Source of the DNA: Bacillota bacterium
GTDB taxonomy: Bacteria > Bacillota > UBA994 > UBA5500
Assembly (NCBI GenBank): GCA_029781045.1
Contig: JAKOXL010000001.1
Location: 72,084-121,122, forward strand
Direction of reading: 5' to 3'
Length of the DNA stretch: 49,039 nt
Part shown: positions 9,317-17,738 of the stretch, in pieces
How the letters are laid out: each line of letters opens with the position of its first letter
Position numbering within the stretch: position 1 is the stretch's first letter
The notes under the pieces: model-generated
What the model saw: the letters and a program-made list of their open reading frames with translations, nothing else
Told to the model about the DNA's origin: nothing
The model's database searches: none
Position numbers and translations under genes: made by a program

Positions 9317-11305
9317 TTATTCTTTACTCCGTGGCGTTTTGGTCCACGATGTGGGATGCCTATTGACACTCTTAAGTAAGAGCGCGCTGGTAAAAGGCAC
9401 GGGGAAGAAGAAGGAAGCTACGGGCAAGAACAGCAGTTGGGCTAGCGCCAGGAATCTGCCATGCCAAGTGTGGGGACGAGCCGCCAAATCCAGATGCTTG
9501 CGATAACGGAAGTAGGCATAAAAGGTAAAGCACAGATAGACCACACTGAAGGCATTCATCATGTGGCGAACGCTGTTAGGGACTTCCTCCACATCCACTT
9601 GGCCAGTTAACCAAAGAAACATTAGAAGTGGCGGAATAAGAGTGGCACACTGAAAGAAACTCCATTCCAACGGCCCCTTTAGCAATAGCTCGCGCAGGAG
9701 AGGTTTCTTTTGCTCCCGGGGATAGGAGTCGTCCTGCCGAATCTTGTCCATTACCTGTAAGAAGCCGGTGCCCCAGCGTAAACGTTGGCGATAAAAACCT
9801 TTGACCGTTGCTGGCGTTTGCTCACTGCTGGGATAGGGCAGATACTCGGGCCAAGCTCCCGTCTTCAAGTAGGCCCGAGTTCCCAATTCCAGATCTTCTG
9901 TGAGAATCGTCGCGTCGTAGCCACCCAGCTCGTCCAGTAGCTGCCGTTCGATGTAGAGGTTAGTCCCTCCCACAAAGGGCAGGCGTCGGAACATGATGGG
10001 CAGATACCAGTCATGGGATATGGTTTGATAAAGGCTGGCCAGCTTACTTAAAGGCCCTATGTCATAGAAGTTGCGCACCTGAAAGGCTGGGCCCTGGAAA
10101 ATACGAACTGGCTGCTCATCGGTCAACCGTCGATAGGCGACGTACAATAACACGTTAGGATCGGGGCGGCTTTCTGCGTCATAGAAACCATACATGACCG
10201 TGCGTTCATCAACCGCTAGGGGAAGTGCATAGTTCAGGGCTCTACCCTTGGTGGAAGGAACGGCATAGCCCAGACATTTGCCTTTAAACTTGCCATCGAA
10301 ATCATAGGGGACTTCCACATGCTTGACCACCGGTTTATTGGGTTCCTGCGCCAGCTCAGTCCGTACCCTCTCCACAATCTGTTGGGTGCAGGGGAAGCAG
10401 AACTGGTATATTTCTTCTAGGTGTTCCTTCAAGCAACCGGCAGCTTGCATCTCCGCCACCACCTGCTGCACCCGATCTCCCACCATCTTGGCTAGACGGG
10501 AGACAATCTCTTGGGTAATACGATGATTGGCGCGGGCGCTATACTGTACCACATTCCGCATCAAGGCCCCATGGTCATTCCCCGTCCAGATGGCAAAACG
10601 CTGGATGATGGGCACGGCCAGGCACAGATAATTGGGATAGATGCTTTCGATCTCTTTATCCTTAAGCTCTGGATAGTAGCGGCGGAAGAGTCGAAACACC
10701 CGGTAGAGGCTGATGCGGCCGTTTCCCTTAAGAATATCGGCTGTCAGTTCATAGAGTAGCAACCGCGATTTCCAAAGGGGTTCTTTGGTGAAAGTAGGGG
10801 GGAGCAACCAGGGTTCGGCGGGGCAGGTCTGATCTTTATATTCGGCAATACAGAGGTCGGCCAATAAACCTACCACCATTTCTTGTACATGCGGGCGTAA
10901 GGGACCCCGCCAATTGTTCTCCAAAGCATAATCTAAGAATTGCAGGGTGTCTAGAATATAGTTCTTTTTGTCCTCCCCGTTTTTCATTCTCTCCTTGGCA
11001 TCGGTCACTACGATTACTTCAAAGCGCTTAGGATCATAGATAAGCTCTGACATGTGGCGTATGGTCTTTTCAATAACCTCGGCTTCGTTTCTTGCCGGAA
11101 TAAGGATGGAGAAGAAGGGCAATTGCTCTTGACGTTGCTTGGCTATTTCCTGTACTTTTGCTAAGGACAGGTTTGGCCGTCTGCGCCAGAATCTACTTTC
11201 CGAATACCTTCTCCAGAAGAAGAAGCGGGCAAAAAGCAGAAAGAATAATAGGTACATGGCCAGAGCGAATAGATAGACCAGTTTCGGGCCTGACAAATAC
11301 ATCAC
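9317..11305 (-). CDS. Membrane glycosyltransferase family 2, processive type, with large insertion
   Basis: Protein of 662 residues. One membrane helix lies near residues 10-30, the GT-A fold starts at FFSILIPARNEAEVIEKT (64-81) with VIVVTDAKE (98-105), and a helical stretch of about 220 residues (110-330) interrupts it. The fold resumes with STKGRALNYAL and YGFYDAESRPDPN (DxD-like, 373-384), TEDLELGTRAY (469-479) and QRLRWGTG (507-514). QxxRW with ED is the signature of processive synthases such as cellulose and hyaluronan synthases. Three further C-terminal membrane segments follow. It probably makes or extends an envelope polysaccharide; the substrate is unknown. The start is a GTG at 11305 or ATG at 11302, with only a weak ribosome site. 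It is the first gene so far on the minus strand. Confidence 0.82.
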   Translation of the reverse strand: MMYLSGPKLVYLFALAMYLLFFLLFARFFFWRRYSESRFWRRRPNLSLAKVQEIAKQRQEQLPFFSILIPARNEAEVIEKTIRHMSELIYDPKRFEVIVVTDAKERMKNGEDKKNYILDTLQFLDYALENNWRGPLRPHVQEMVVGLLADLCIAEYKDQTCPAEPWLLPPTFTKEPLWKSRLLLYELTADILKGNGRISLYRVFRLFRRYYPELKDKEIESIYPNYLCLAVPIIQRFAIWTGNDHGALMRNVVQYSARANHRITQEIVSRLAKMVGDRVQQVVAEMQAAGCLKEHLEEIYQFCFPCTQQIVERVRTELAQEPNKPVVKHVEVPYDFDGKFKGKCLGYAVPSTKGRALNYALPLAVDERTVMYGFYDAESRPDPNVLLYVAYRRLTDEQPVRIFQGPAFQVRNFYDIGPLSKLASLYQTISHDWYLPIMFRRLPFVGGTNLYIERQLLDELGGYDATILTEDLELGTRAYLKTGAWPEYLPYPSSEQTPATVKGFYRQRLRWGTGFLQVMDKIRQDDSYPREQKKPLLRELLLKGPLEWSFFQCATLIPPLLMFLWLTGQVDVEEVPNSVRHMMNAFSVVYLCFTFYAYFRYRKHLDLAARPHTWHGRFLALAQLLFLPVASFFFPVPFTSALLLKSVNRHPTSWTKTPRSKE

Positions 11306-11422
11306 CCCACGACAATAATAGTCCGTGGTTAGTGTGCTACCGAGGGCAGTAAAATATGTCCAGAGCCCAGAAAACTGGTAAATATATCTAATAATTCGGG
11401 GTCGAGATAAGGGGGCTTTCTT

Positions 11423-11896
11423 ATGAATTGGACCATTCTCGTTGAATTTGTCGAGCAGAACTTGCTGCCTATTCTAGCCGCTTTGGTTTGCGGTCAGCTA
11501 CTGACGCTAGTGTTACTTTTGGTACTCTGGTGCAAGAGGCGCCAGCAAGTGGCGGCTGCTCCCACCGACTTAACCACTTACTTAAGCCAGTTGCAGCAGC
11601 TGAAAACAAGTCTGCAATCCTTGCGGGCTGAACTGGCATCCTTACAAACAAGACAAGCCTCCGCTATACAACATGTAGGTTTTAGTCGCTTTAACGCTTT
11701 TCCCGATTCCGGTGGGGAACTGAGTTTTGCCCTTGCGCTACTAAACGGTCAACAGGATGGCTTTGTGTTAACCAGCCTCTATGGTCGGCAGGAGGCCCGA
11801 GTCTATGCCAAGCCCATAGAGTCCGGCATTTCCCCCGTACGTTTGAGTCCGGAGGAACAAGAAGCCCTGCGACAAGCCCTTTATAGCAAAAATTGA
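11423..11896 (+). CDS. DUF4446 family membrane-anchored protein
   Basis: Protein of 157 residues with an N-terminal membrane helix (about 12-36), a short coiled-coil stretch (LQQLKTSLQSLRAELASLQTRQ) and the family core HVGFSRFNAFPDSGGELSFALALLNGQQDGFVLTSLYGRQEARVYAKPI. The VGxxRFNAFPDxGGxLSFAxALL pattern is characteristic of DUF4446, found in spore-forming Bacillota, often in this origin-proximal neighbourhood. No function is established that I can name. Start ATG with AAGGGGGC upstream. It is divergent from the glycosyltransferase across 117 bases that must hold both promoters; I could not place them with confidence. Confidence 0.85.
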   Translation: MNWTILVEFVEQNLLPILAALVCGQLLTLVLLLVLWCKRRQQVAAAPTDLTTYLSQLQQLKTSLQSLRAELASLQTRQASAIQHVGFSRFNAFPDSGGELSFALALLNGQQDGFVLTSLYGRQEARVYAKPIESGISPVRLSPEEQEALRQALYSKN

Positions 11897-11969
11897 TAAT
11901 TAAGGAGGATTTGCGACTTAAATAGCGAAAAAAGCAGGGTGGGAACATCGCTTGGGGGGATGTTTTTCA

Positions 11970-12878
11970 ATGGATGAGGAACAAGTCTACACACTTATGG
12001 TGATTCCACATGCTAATAGTCCAACCCTTAGCTGGCGTATACCTCTCAAATGGATTCGTTCACTAGGTCTAATTCTTTCCATTCTTGCTTGTTTTGGTTT
12101 TGTCTTTGCTTATAGCTATCAACAAGCTCGTCTGGCTGCTTTAGAGTTAAAAGTCTTATCCGACGAGTTTCAAGAGCAGCAGAAGTTGTTTTTGGCCATA
12201 GCCAAACAGGCGGAAGAGCTGGAAAACGACATTGCAGCCATTCGAGAATTGGATGAAACTGTTCGCACCATGATGAAACTCAAACCCAAGCAGAGTGAAG
12301 AAGATAATAGTGCAGCTACTGCACAGGCAACAGCTCTGCGCCTACCCACTCCCAGCCGTGGAGGTTTGGCCACCACCATCTTGCGCACCGAGATGGGGCT
12401 GCAGATGGTAAGGGAAGCTATACCTGCTAGTAAAGACGCACTGCAAGATTTGACTAAAGATATAGCTGCCCAGCAAGCCAAAGAGCGGGCAACGCCTTCC
12501 ATATGGCCCACCAGTGGGCGTATCACATCCAGCTATGGGTACAGATTATCTCCCTTTGGTTATGGGCGACAGTTCCATAGCGGTATAGATATTGGAGCCA
12601 GCCGCGGTACCCCGATTTATGCTACCGCAGATGGTAAGGTTACCTTTGCGGGTTACCAAGGGGGCTATGGCTATGTGGTCTTTATTTCCCACGGTTATGG
12701 TTATAGTACCGTCTATGCCCACATGTCGAAGATTGCAGCCCGTGCTGGCCAAAGTGTGCAGCGGGGCGATGTGATCGGTTATGTTGGTAGTAGTGGAAGG
12801 AGTACAGGTCCACATTTGCACTATGAAGTTCGCGTCAACGGTAGTACCGTTAATCCTTGGCCATACATGAATAGATAA
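11970..12878 (+). CDS. M23 family metallopeptidase with coiled coil (bactofilin partner type)
   Basis: Protein of 302 residues: cytoplasmic start, one membrane helix (about 27-48, LGLILSILACFGFVFAYSY), coiled coil (about 50-95) and a C-terminal LytM/M23 endopeptidase domain (about 175-300) with zinc ligands in HSGIDIGAS (HxxxD) and HLHYEV (HxH). It should cut peptidoglycan cross-links outside the membrane. I chose ATG 11970, 9 bases after TTGGGGGGA; a TTG at 11952 lies inside that site. The next gene, a bactofilin, begins within 20 bases. M23 peptidase plus bactofilin is a known pairing in cell-shape control, so I infer a joint role. No residue needed for catalysis is missing. Confidence 0.9.
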   Translation: MDEEQVYTLMVIPHANSPTLSWRIPLKWIRSLGLILSILACFGFVFAYSYQQARLAALELKVLSDEFQEQQKLFLAIAKQAEELENDIAAIRELDETVRTMMKLKPKQSEEDNSAATAQATALRLPTPSRGGLATTILRTEMGLQMVREAIPASKDALQDLTKDIAAQQAKERATPSIWPTSGRITSSYGYRLSPFGYGRQFHSGIDIGASRGTPIYATADGKVTFAGYQGGYGYVVFISHGYGYSTVYAHMSKIAARAGQSVQRGDVIGYVGSSGRSTGPHLHYEVRVNGSTVNPWPYMNR

Positions 12879-12893
12879 TTGAGGTGTGACAGA

Positions 12894-13331
12894 GTGGTTT
12901 TTAGCAGAAGGAGAGGAAATGAAGCTGTGGTCGAGTCGTTGTCTTACTCGGCAGAAGGGATGGCTGTAAAATTGGATACTGTTATTGGACAAGGTGCCGT
13001 TGTGAACGGCAGCATCAAAACAGAAGGGACCCTGCGCGTTGATGGCAAAGTAGAAGGCGAGATTAACGTGGCCGGAGACCTGCTCATTGGGGAAACGGGC
13101 GTCGCCAATGCCAACATTACAGCCCAAAATGTGACAGTGGCAGGTATGGTTAAGGGTAATATCACAGCCAACGGCAAACTAGACTTACTGGCTACCGGCA
13201 AAATCTACGGCGACATCAGTATTGGTGACTTGGTCGTCAACCAGGGGGCCATATTGCAAGGTGGAGTCAGTATGACAACTGCTGGCGAGAACTCCAAGGC
13301 AAAAGCCAAAAGTCCCGCACCCAGCAAATAG
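12894..13331 (+). CDS. Bactofilin (polymer-forming cytoskeletal protein)
   Basis: Bactofilin domain, a beta-helix that polymerises without nucleotide: SIKTEGTLRVDGKVEGEINVAGDLLIGETGVANANITAQNVTVAGMVKGNITANGKLDLLATGKIYGDI. The repeating V.G.I pattern with LRVDGKVEG is diagnostic. The start is uncertain: GTG 12894 has GAGGTG 7 bases upstream, GTG 12927 has AGGAGAGG 10 bases upstream, and ATG 12960 begins nearest the domain. The C-terminus is a short Lys/Ala/Pro tail. It directly follows the M23 peptidase gene (about 15 bases) and ends at its own terminator hairpin, so the two probably form a small shape module. Confidence 0.9.
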   Translation: MVFSRRRGNEAVVESLSYSAEGMAVKLDTVIGQGAVVNGSIKTEGTLRVDGKVEGEINVAGDLLIGETGVANANITAQNVTVAGMVKGNITANGKLDLLATGKIYGDISIGDLVVNQGAILQGGVSMTTAGENSKAKAKSPAPSK

Positions 13332-13347
13332 GGCGGGGCTTTTCTTT
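13311..13347 (+). terminator. Intrinsic terminator overlapping the bactofilin stop
   Basis: AGTCCCGC (13311-13318) pairs with GCGGGGCT (13333-13340) with one G-T wobble; TTTTCTTT follows. The hairpin includes the last codons of the bactofilin gene and separates it from the lipid kinase gene. Confidence 0.65.
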
Positions 13348-13363
13348 GGATGGAGGAGCAATC

Positions 13364-14248
13364 ATGGGGGAAATAGTAGCGGTCGTTAATCCTATTGCTG
13401 GCAGAGGTAAATGCAAGCGGCTCTGGCCCCAAATAGCCGCCTATTTAGAAGAATTGGGTATATCGCTGCGAGTGGAGTTTACACAAGGAGCGGGCGACGC
13501 CATAAAGTTGGCTCGGCAAGCTGCCGTCGACGGTGCGGCGGCAGTGATAGCTGTCGGCGGTGACGGCACTCTGAATGAAGTAGTTAATGGCCTTGTTGGT
13601 TACCCAGAAACGGTTCTGGGCGTAATTCCGGCCGGCAGTGGTAATGACTTTGTTCGCTCTTTAGGTTTGAAACCATCGGACTGGCAGGCGGCTTGTCGCC
13701 TAATCGCTCAGGGCAAAACAAAGGCCGTAGATCTAGGGCAAGTGAATGGGCGACATTTCATCAATGTGTCGGGCGTAGGCTTCGATGCCACCGTCGTCGA
13801 TTGCGCCAACACCTGGGGAAAGGCCCATTTCTCTAGTACGTTGGCCTATGTGGCAGCAATGTTAAAAACCTTGCGCGAGTTTAAACCCAGCCATGTGAAG
13901 ATACAGCTGGACGGACAAGAGGTGGAGACCCTCAGTTGGTTGGTGGTTGTGGCATCAGGCCAGTATTTTGGTGGTGGCATGTGGATTGCACCCCAAGCGG
14001 AGATCAGCGATGGGCTTTTCGATGTTGTTGTGCTTGGTGATGTAAGTAAGTTTGAACTCTTGCGAGCTTTCCCCAGCATCTTTAGCGGCAAACATCTGTC
14101 CCATCCGGCTATCAAATTCTATCGGGCTCGTCAGGTAAGGGTGGAGGCCGATAGGCCCATGATGGCCCAAACCGATGGTGAAGTCATTGGGCAGACCCCG
14201 ATAACCTTCCAAGTACGGCCTTCTGCTCTGCGTGTTTTCAGCAACTAG
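13364..14248 (+). CDS. Diacylglycerol kinase-family lipid kinase (YegS/BmrU type)
   Basis: Protein of 294 residues with the DAGK catalytic domain: nucleotide-binding VNPIAGRGK near the start, AVGGDGTLNEVVNGL with the family GGDGT motif at about residues 64-69, GVIPAGSGNDFVRSLG, then NVSGVGFDATV. The C-terminal beta-sandwich ends QTDGEVIGQTPITFQV, also typical. Members phosphorylate diacylglycerol or related lipids at the membrane; the exact substrate cannot be decided between DgkB-like and YegS-like. Start ATG with TGGAGGAG 5 bases upstream. Confidence 0.9.
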   Translation: MGEIVAVVNPIAGRGKCKRLWPQIAAYLEELGISLRVEFTQGAGDAIKLARQAAVDGAAAVIAVGGDGTLNEVVNGLVGYPETVLGVIPAGSGNDFVRSLGLKPSDWQAACRLIAQGKTKAVDLGQVNGRHFINVSGVGFDATVVDCANTWGKAHFSSTLAYVAAMLKTLREFKPSHVKIQLDGQEVETLSWLVVVASGQYFGGGMWIAPQAEISDGLFDVVVLGDVSKFELLRAFPSIFSGKHLSHPAIKFYRARQVRVEADRPMMAQTDGEVIGQTPITFQVRPSALRVFSN

Positions 14249-14322
14249 AGGTGGCAGCATAATCGCCTTGCTTTAGCCAAACAATAGAGATGAATTCAGT
14301 ACTGGCTAAAGGAGGCGAGACT

Positions 14323-14562
14323 TTGCCACAGGTGAAAGTTGCTGTCGATGATAACTTGACTCCCGTGCGCTCCCTTTTGGAGCAAGAAGGTTATCAGGTG
14401 GTGCCTATTAGTGATTTGCATTCCGCCGACTGTGTGGTAGTGACCGGTGGTGCCGATAATATCATGGGTATCCAAACCACCAGTACCAAGGCCACCATCA
14501 TTGCTGCCCCCGGTATGACGGCAGAACAGATTGTGGCTCAGGTGAAAGAACGGTTGAGTTAA
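14323..14562 (+). CDS. YkuS/UPF0180 family protein
   Basis: Small protein of 79 residues: KVAVDDNLTPVRSLLEQEGY, then DCVVVTGGADNIMGIQTT and IIAAPGMTAEQIVAQVKERL, which match the UPF0180 (YkuS) family of uncharacterised spore-former proteins. I chose the TTG at 14323 because a perfect TAAAGGAGG (14307-14315) lies 7 bases upstream; the ATG at 14290 precedes that site and would add 11 unrelated residues. Function unknown. It is followed by a terminator hairpin shared with the convergent yyaC gene. Confidence 0.85.
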   Translation: MPQVKVAVDDNLTPVRSLLEQEGYQVVPISDLHSADCVVVTGGADNIMGIQTTSTKATIIAAPGMTAEQIVAQVKERLS

Positions 14563-14635
14563 TAATCGAGGGACTATCAAACTTTGCAAGCTCGTCTTTC
14601 CAACGAGCCGAAAGTATGATCGAGAGAAAAAGAGA

Positions 14636-14664
14636 GGCTGTCGCCGAATGGGTTTGCGACAGCC
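14636..14664 (-). terminator. Intrinsic terminator of yyaC, probably bidirectional
   Basis: GGCTGTCGC (14636-14644) pairs perfectly with GCGACAGCC (14656-14664). On the minus strand TCTCTTTTTC follows, a fair T-tract; on the plus strand GATTTGCTTCTT follows. It lies 10 bases beyond the minus-strand yyaC stop codon and between convergent genes. Confidence 0.75.
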
Positions 14665-14674
14665 GATTTGCTTC

Positions 14675-15274
14675 TTAAACATGGGAGGCTCGCCTGCGCC
14701 ACTTGAGGTTGGCCAAACCGTGAATCAGACCTTCCGCAATCACATCGGCCAAGCGCGTTATAAGGTACAGGCGGGTGTTCTGAAGTACCAAGTAGTCCAT
14801 AAAGCCGCCCACATTCACTATCCCCGTAATGAACAGATCTCCCACCGCTGGCAGGTCCTTGTTGACCCCAGCTCCGGGTTTCAAAGGTCCCTTACCAATC
14901 ATGATGCAACCCACATTATCTATGCGGCCGAGACAGGCATCGATAGCAATAACCAGAGACTGTTTGTGCCTCAGCCGTAGCAGATCTAAGGTTTCCTGCA
15001 AGTTGGTGGCATGGACCGGGTTCTCTAAGGTGCCATAGACGTAGACGTGACTGAGGCCGCTGTTTTGTAGTCGCGTGCCGATGAGTGGCCCCAGTGCGTC
15101 ACCAGTGCAACGGTCAGTGCCGATACACAATACTACCAAGTCGTCTCCTTCGTTCAAGAGACTGGATGCCAGCTCGTTCACAATGGTGGCCAACGACATG
15201 CCCGAATTGGCATCGTCCACATGTACCCGGTACTCTTCTGTTTTGCGGTTGAACAACACCTTCTCTCTTGCCAA
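14675..15274 (-). CDS. yyaC: Spore protease-like protein YyaC
   Basis: Protein of 199 residues on the minus strand. It matches the YyaC family, distant relatives of the germination protease Gpr, found only in spore formers: LVVLCIGTDRCTGDALGPLIGTRL, VYGTLENPVHATNL, VIAIDACLGRIDNVGCIMIGKGPLKPGAGVNKDLPAVGD and GIVNVGGFMD. The conserved acids in GTDRCTGDALGP and AIDACLG are present. Its presence supports an endospore-forming organism. It is divergent from ykvI across about 155 bases in which I see no clear promoter. Confidence 0.92.
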   Translation of the reverse strand: MAREKVLFNRKTEEYRVHVDDANSGMSLATIVNELASSLLNEGDDLVVLCIGTDRCTGDALGPLIGTRLQNSGLSHVYVYGTLENPVHATNLQETLDLLRLRHKQSLVIAIDACLGRIDNVGCIMIGKGPLKPGAGVNKDLPAVGDLFITGIVNVGGFMDYLVLQNTRLYLITRLADVIAEGLIHGLANLKWRRRASHV

Positions 15275-15429
15275 CCCGCATACCCCCCATGAGATACCGC
15301 TCCTGCAGCCTTGCCCTGGAAAGAGTGGGCAGTCTTGTTAGAGATTATGGCCCGATTTAGAGTCGGTTATGCCATTCTATGTCCATTTCTCCCCGGAATA
15401 TACATTTCATGATAGGAGGATGAACAAGC

Positions 15430-16464
15430 ATGGCAAAAAAACTGACTGGTCGGGCCATAGGCCTTACTCTAACTGGTGCCGTCATCGGTGCCGGTTTTGC
15501 CTCAGGGCAAGAGATAAAGCAGTTCTTCGTTACTTATGGCAGATATGCCAACCCGGGCGCTGTCATGACTATTGTCTTCTTTATCATCTTCTGCGCCTGG
15601 TTGATGGCTTATTGTACCCGTCAAAGGATAAGCGGGCTCCCCGAAATGCTGGAACTAATGGGGGGAAAACGATTAGGAGGCTTCTTTTTGCACCTCATCA
15701 ACCTCTTCATGTGGTTTGGCCTCAGTGTTATGCTGGCCGGCAGTGCCACCCTTTTTCAGGGATTGTGGCAAATACCTCGGTTAGCTAGTGCTTTAATCAC
15801 TGCCCTTTTGGTCTACCTAGTGGCCCGCAGACAGGTAAAGGGCTTGGCGGTGGCCAATGAAATGCTGTTACCTGTGTTGGTTTTTCTGGTCCTCTTCTTC
15901 CTACTGCGTTCCTTCGGGATTCCTGAACAAGGTTTGTCAGTGGTTGCCTTCCAGAGGGGTTGGCTATGGTCGGCTCTGCTCTACTTGGGTTCCAATAGTG
16001 CCATTTTGCTCACCACTATCCCTAACCTCATGGGTGAGACCGACTCCCGTAACCTCTGCAATGGCGTGCTCATTGCCGCCGGGCTTTTGCTTTTTCTCTT
16101 ACTCACCAATATCTATTTGCTCAACAAGTATGCTGCCATCAGTGGCGATTGGGATCTGCCATTGGTCCCTATTGCCCAGTACCTATTACCTCAGCTGCCC
16201 TGGGCCTATGGGGTGATACTGTTCATCGCCCTTATAACTACGGCCTTCGCCAATGCCCTCAGCTTGAGCAAATACTTTCAGCAGTTGTGGCCCAGCCGAG
16301 CCAACCTACTCCTACTGTTAGCCACCCTATCTTCTGCGTTTCTGGCCCAAGAAGCCTTTGGTCAGCTGGTGGCTGCGCTTTATCCATTGACCGGATACCT
16401 TTGTCTAGCCTTCTATTTGATCAGCCTTTTGCGCTGCCTATTTGCTTTTGACAGCCCTCACTGA
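15430..16464 (+). CDS. YkvI-family membrane transporter-like protein
   Basis: Protein of 344 residues with about ten hydrophobic helices and few charges. The N-terminal ALxLTGAVIGAGFASGQEIKQFF pattern (here GLTLTGAVIGAGFASGQEIKQF) is the hallmark of YkvI-like proteins, related to the amino acid and sodium symporter superfamilies through the broken first helix GAVIGAGFASGQE. The substrate is unknown. ATG start with TAGGAGG upstream. The neighbouring genes are mainly membrane proteins, which gives no substrate hint. Confidence 0.82.
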   Translation: MAKKLTGRAIGLTLTGAVIGAGFASGQEIKQFFVTYGRYANPGAVMTIVFFIIFCAWLMAYCTRQRISGLPEMLELMGGKRLGGFFLHLINLFMWFGLSVMLAGSATLFQGLWQIPRLASALITALLVYLVARRQVKGLAVANEMLLPVLVFLVLFFLLRSFGIPEQGLSVVAFQRGWLWSALLYLGSNSAILLTTIPNLMGETDSRNLCNGVLIAAGLLLFLLLTNIYLLNKYAAISGDWDLPLVPIAQYLLPQLPWAYGVILFIALITTAFANALSLSKYFQQLWPSRANLLLLLATLSSAFLAQEAFGQLVAALYPLTGYLCLAFYLISLLRCLFAFDSPH

Positions 16465-16498
16465 GGTGAGTTAGGATAAGGTTATGGAGGTGGCAGCC

Positions 16499-17716
16499 AT
16501 GTGGGAAGAAGAAGCAACAGAGATAAGGCCAGAACGTAGTAGGAAGATTTTTATTGCCGCTGGCGTGGGCCTTATTCTACTGTTACTGGCTGGCTTTGTT
16601 TTCCTTTTTCCATTCGGTTTCGTTAGTCAGCCTGTTTTAGCCTTTAGTAAACGGGAACCGAGCATTGTCGCCTCTAAGACCTATGTGAATCCTGGTGAGT
16701 TGCTAGCCCTTACTGGTGACGAGTATGGCTTTTGGCGGGTCTGGCAGGTTAATGGTACGGTAACTGTCAACCGTTTCGGCCCCTTGGGAGAGGCCGAATG
16801 GGTGGGGGATTATAGCATAAGCAAGCCTTTAGTTGACATAAATGGCAAGTTGCTTTTGCTTGCCGATAGCGATACGGGACAAGTCTTTATCATAGAAAAG
16901 GACAAGGGACTGACCCGTACGGCCACAGTGGATGGGAGAATCCAGGCCGTAGCCATAGCCCAGACCGGCCATTGGTTGGTGGCCTACCGTAGGGCTGATG
17001 CCAACCCCGAGTCTTTTGATACCGAACTTATCCTTTATAGTGCCGATGGTTACGAGTTGTTCAGCACCACTTTGGTCAATGCTTTGCCCCTTGCAGCTAA
17101 ATTAAACGAGAATGGCACCCAGAGTTTTGTCATGGTGAATAAGCTGACCGCCAGCGGCTTAGAGAATCATGTGCTCAGTTATGCCGATACTGGGCAACTC
17201 ATCTGGTCCACCCAATTGCCTAGCGGACCCCCTATCGGACTGGCCATTAAGCCTTATGCCGACCGCATCGTCTTGGCGGTGGACAAGTCCATCGTCTGTT
17301 ATAGCGGAGCGGGCCAACCCCTTTGGCGTCATGAAGCTCAAGGCGTGGTGCAGGATCTGGATTTCATAGGGCAAAGCGACCAGGTTGCCTACAGCAGTCA
17401 AAAGGTTTCCATCTTCTCTTTTAAGAAGCAATCATTGATTACAACCCTAACTGATCAGGGAACGCTCCTTTGGCAATATGAAGTAAAGGGGCGCACACCC
17501 CATGTGGCCAGCAGCTCCAGTACCTTGCGGGCTTGTATTGCCAACAATCTGGGGGTGCACAATGTGGGCATCGATGGCCAGGTACGCTGGTCGCACAAGT
17601 ATGCTAAGGGTGAGTTGGATCCGGCGGAAATGGATGCTAATCTGGCGGTTAGCGGCAGTGGCACGGTTTTAGTTCAACTTACCGATGGTCGCATGTTTGT
17701 ACTAAGAGGTGAATAA
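16499..17716 (+). CDS. Membrane-anchored beta-propeller protein (DUF5711-like)
   Basis: Protein of 405 residues: a short acidic N-terminus (MWEEEATEIRPERSRK), one membrane helix (about 18-42), then repeated beta-propeller blades such as LYSADGYELFSTTL, LSYADTGQLIWSTQLP, CYSGAGQPLWRHEAQG, LTDQGTLLWQYEVKG and VGIDGQVRWSHKYAKG, each with a G.xLW-type turn as in PQQ-like propellers. It resembles the DUF5711 family seen next to cvpA in clostridia. Probably an extracytoplasmic sensor or scaffold; no catalytic motif is seen. I chose ATG 16499, with GGAGGTGG 5 bases upstream. Confidence 0.7.
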   Translation: MWEEEATEIRPERSRKIFIAAGVGLILLLLAGFVFLFPFGFVSQPVLAFSKREPSIVASKTYVNPGELLALTGDEYGFWRVWQVNGTVTVNRFGPLGEAEWVGDYSISKPLVDINGKLLLLADSDTGQVFIIEKDKGLTRTATVDGRIQAVAIAQTGHWLVAYRRADANPESFDTELILYSADGYELFSTTLVNALPLAAKLNENGTQSFVMVNKLTASGLENHVLSYADTGQLIWSTQLPSGPPIGLAIKPYADRIVLAVDKSIVCYSGAGQPLWRHEAQGVVQDLDFIGQSDQVAYSSQKVSIFSFKKQSLITTLTDQGTLLWQYEVKGRTPHVASSSSTLRACIANNLGVHNVGIDGQVRWSHKYAKGELDPAEMDANLAVSGSGTVLVQLTDGRMFVLRGE

Positions 17717-17738
17717 GCTGGCACAGGAGGTGCCGCTT

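Noticed and set aside
11901-11925. AAGGAGG followed by TTG CGA CTT AAA TAG before the M23 gene
   Set aside because: A four-codon frame with only two bases between site and start; more likely a chance sequence or remnant than a leader.
14636-14664. GGCTGTCGC hairpin between ykuS and yyaC as a fifth member of the dispersed family
   Set aside because: The hairpin type is shared but the core blocks are absent; it is a plain terminator.
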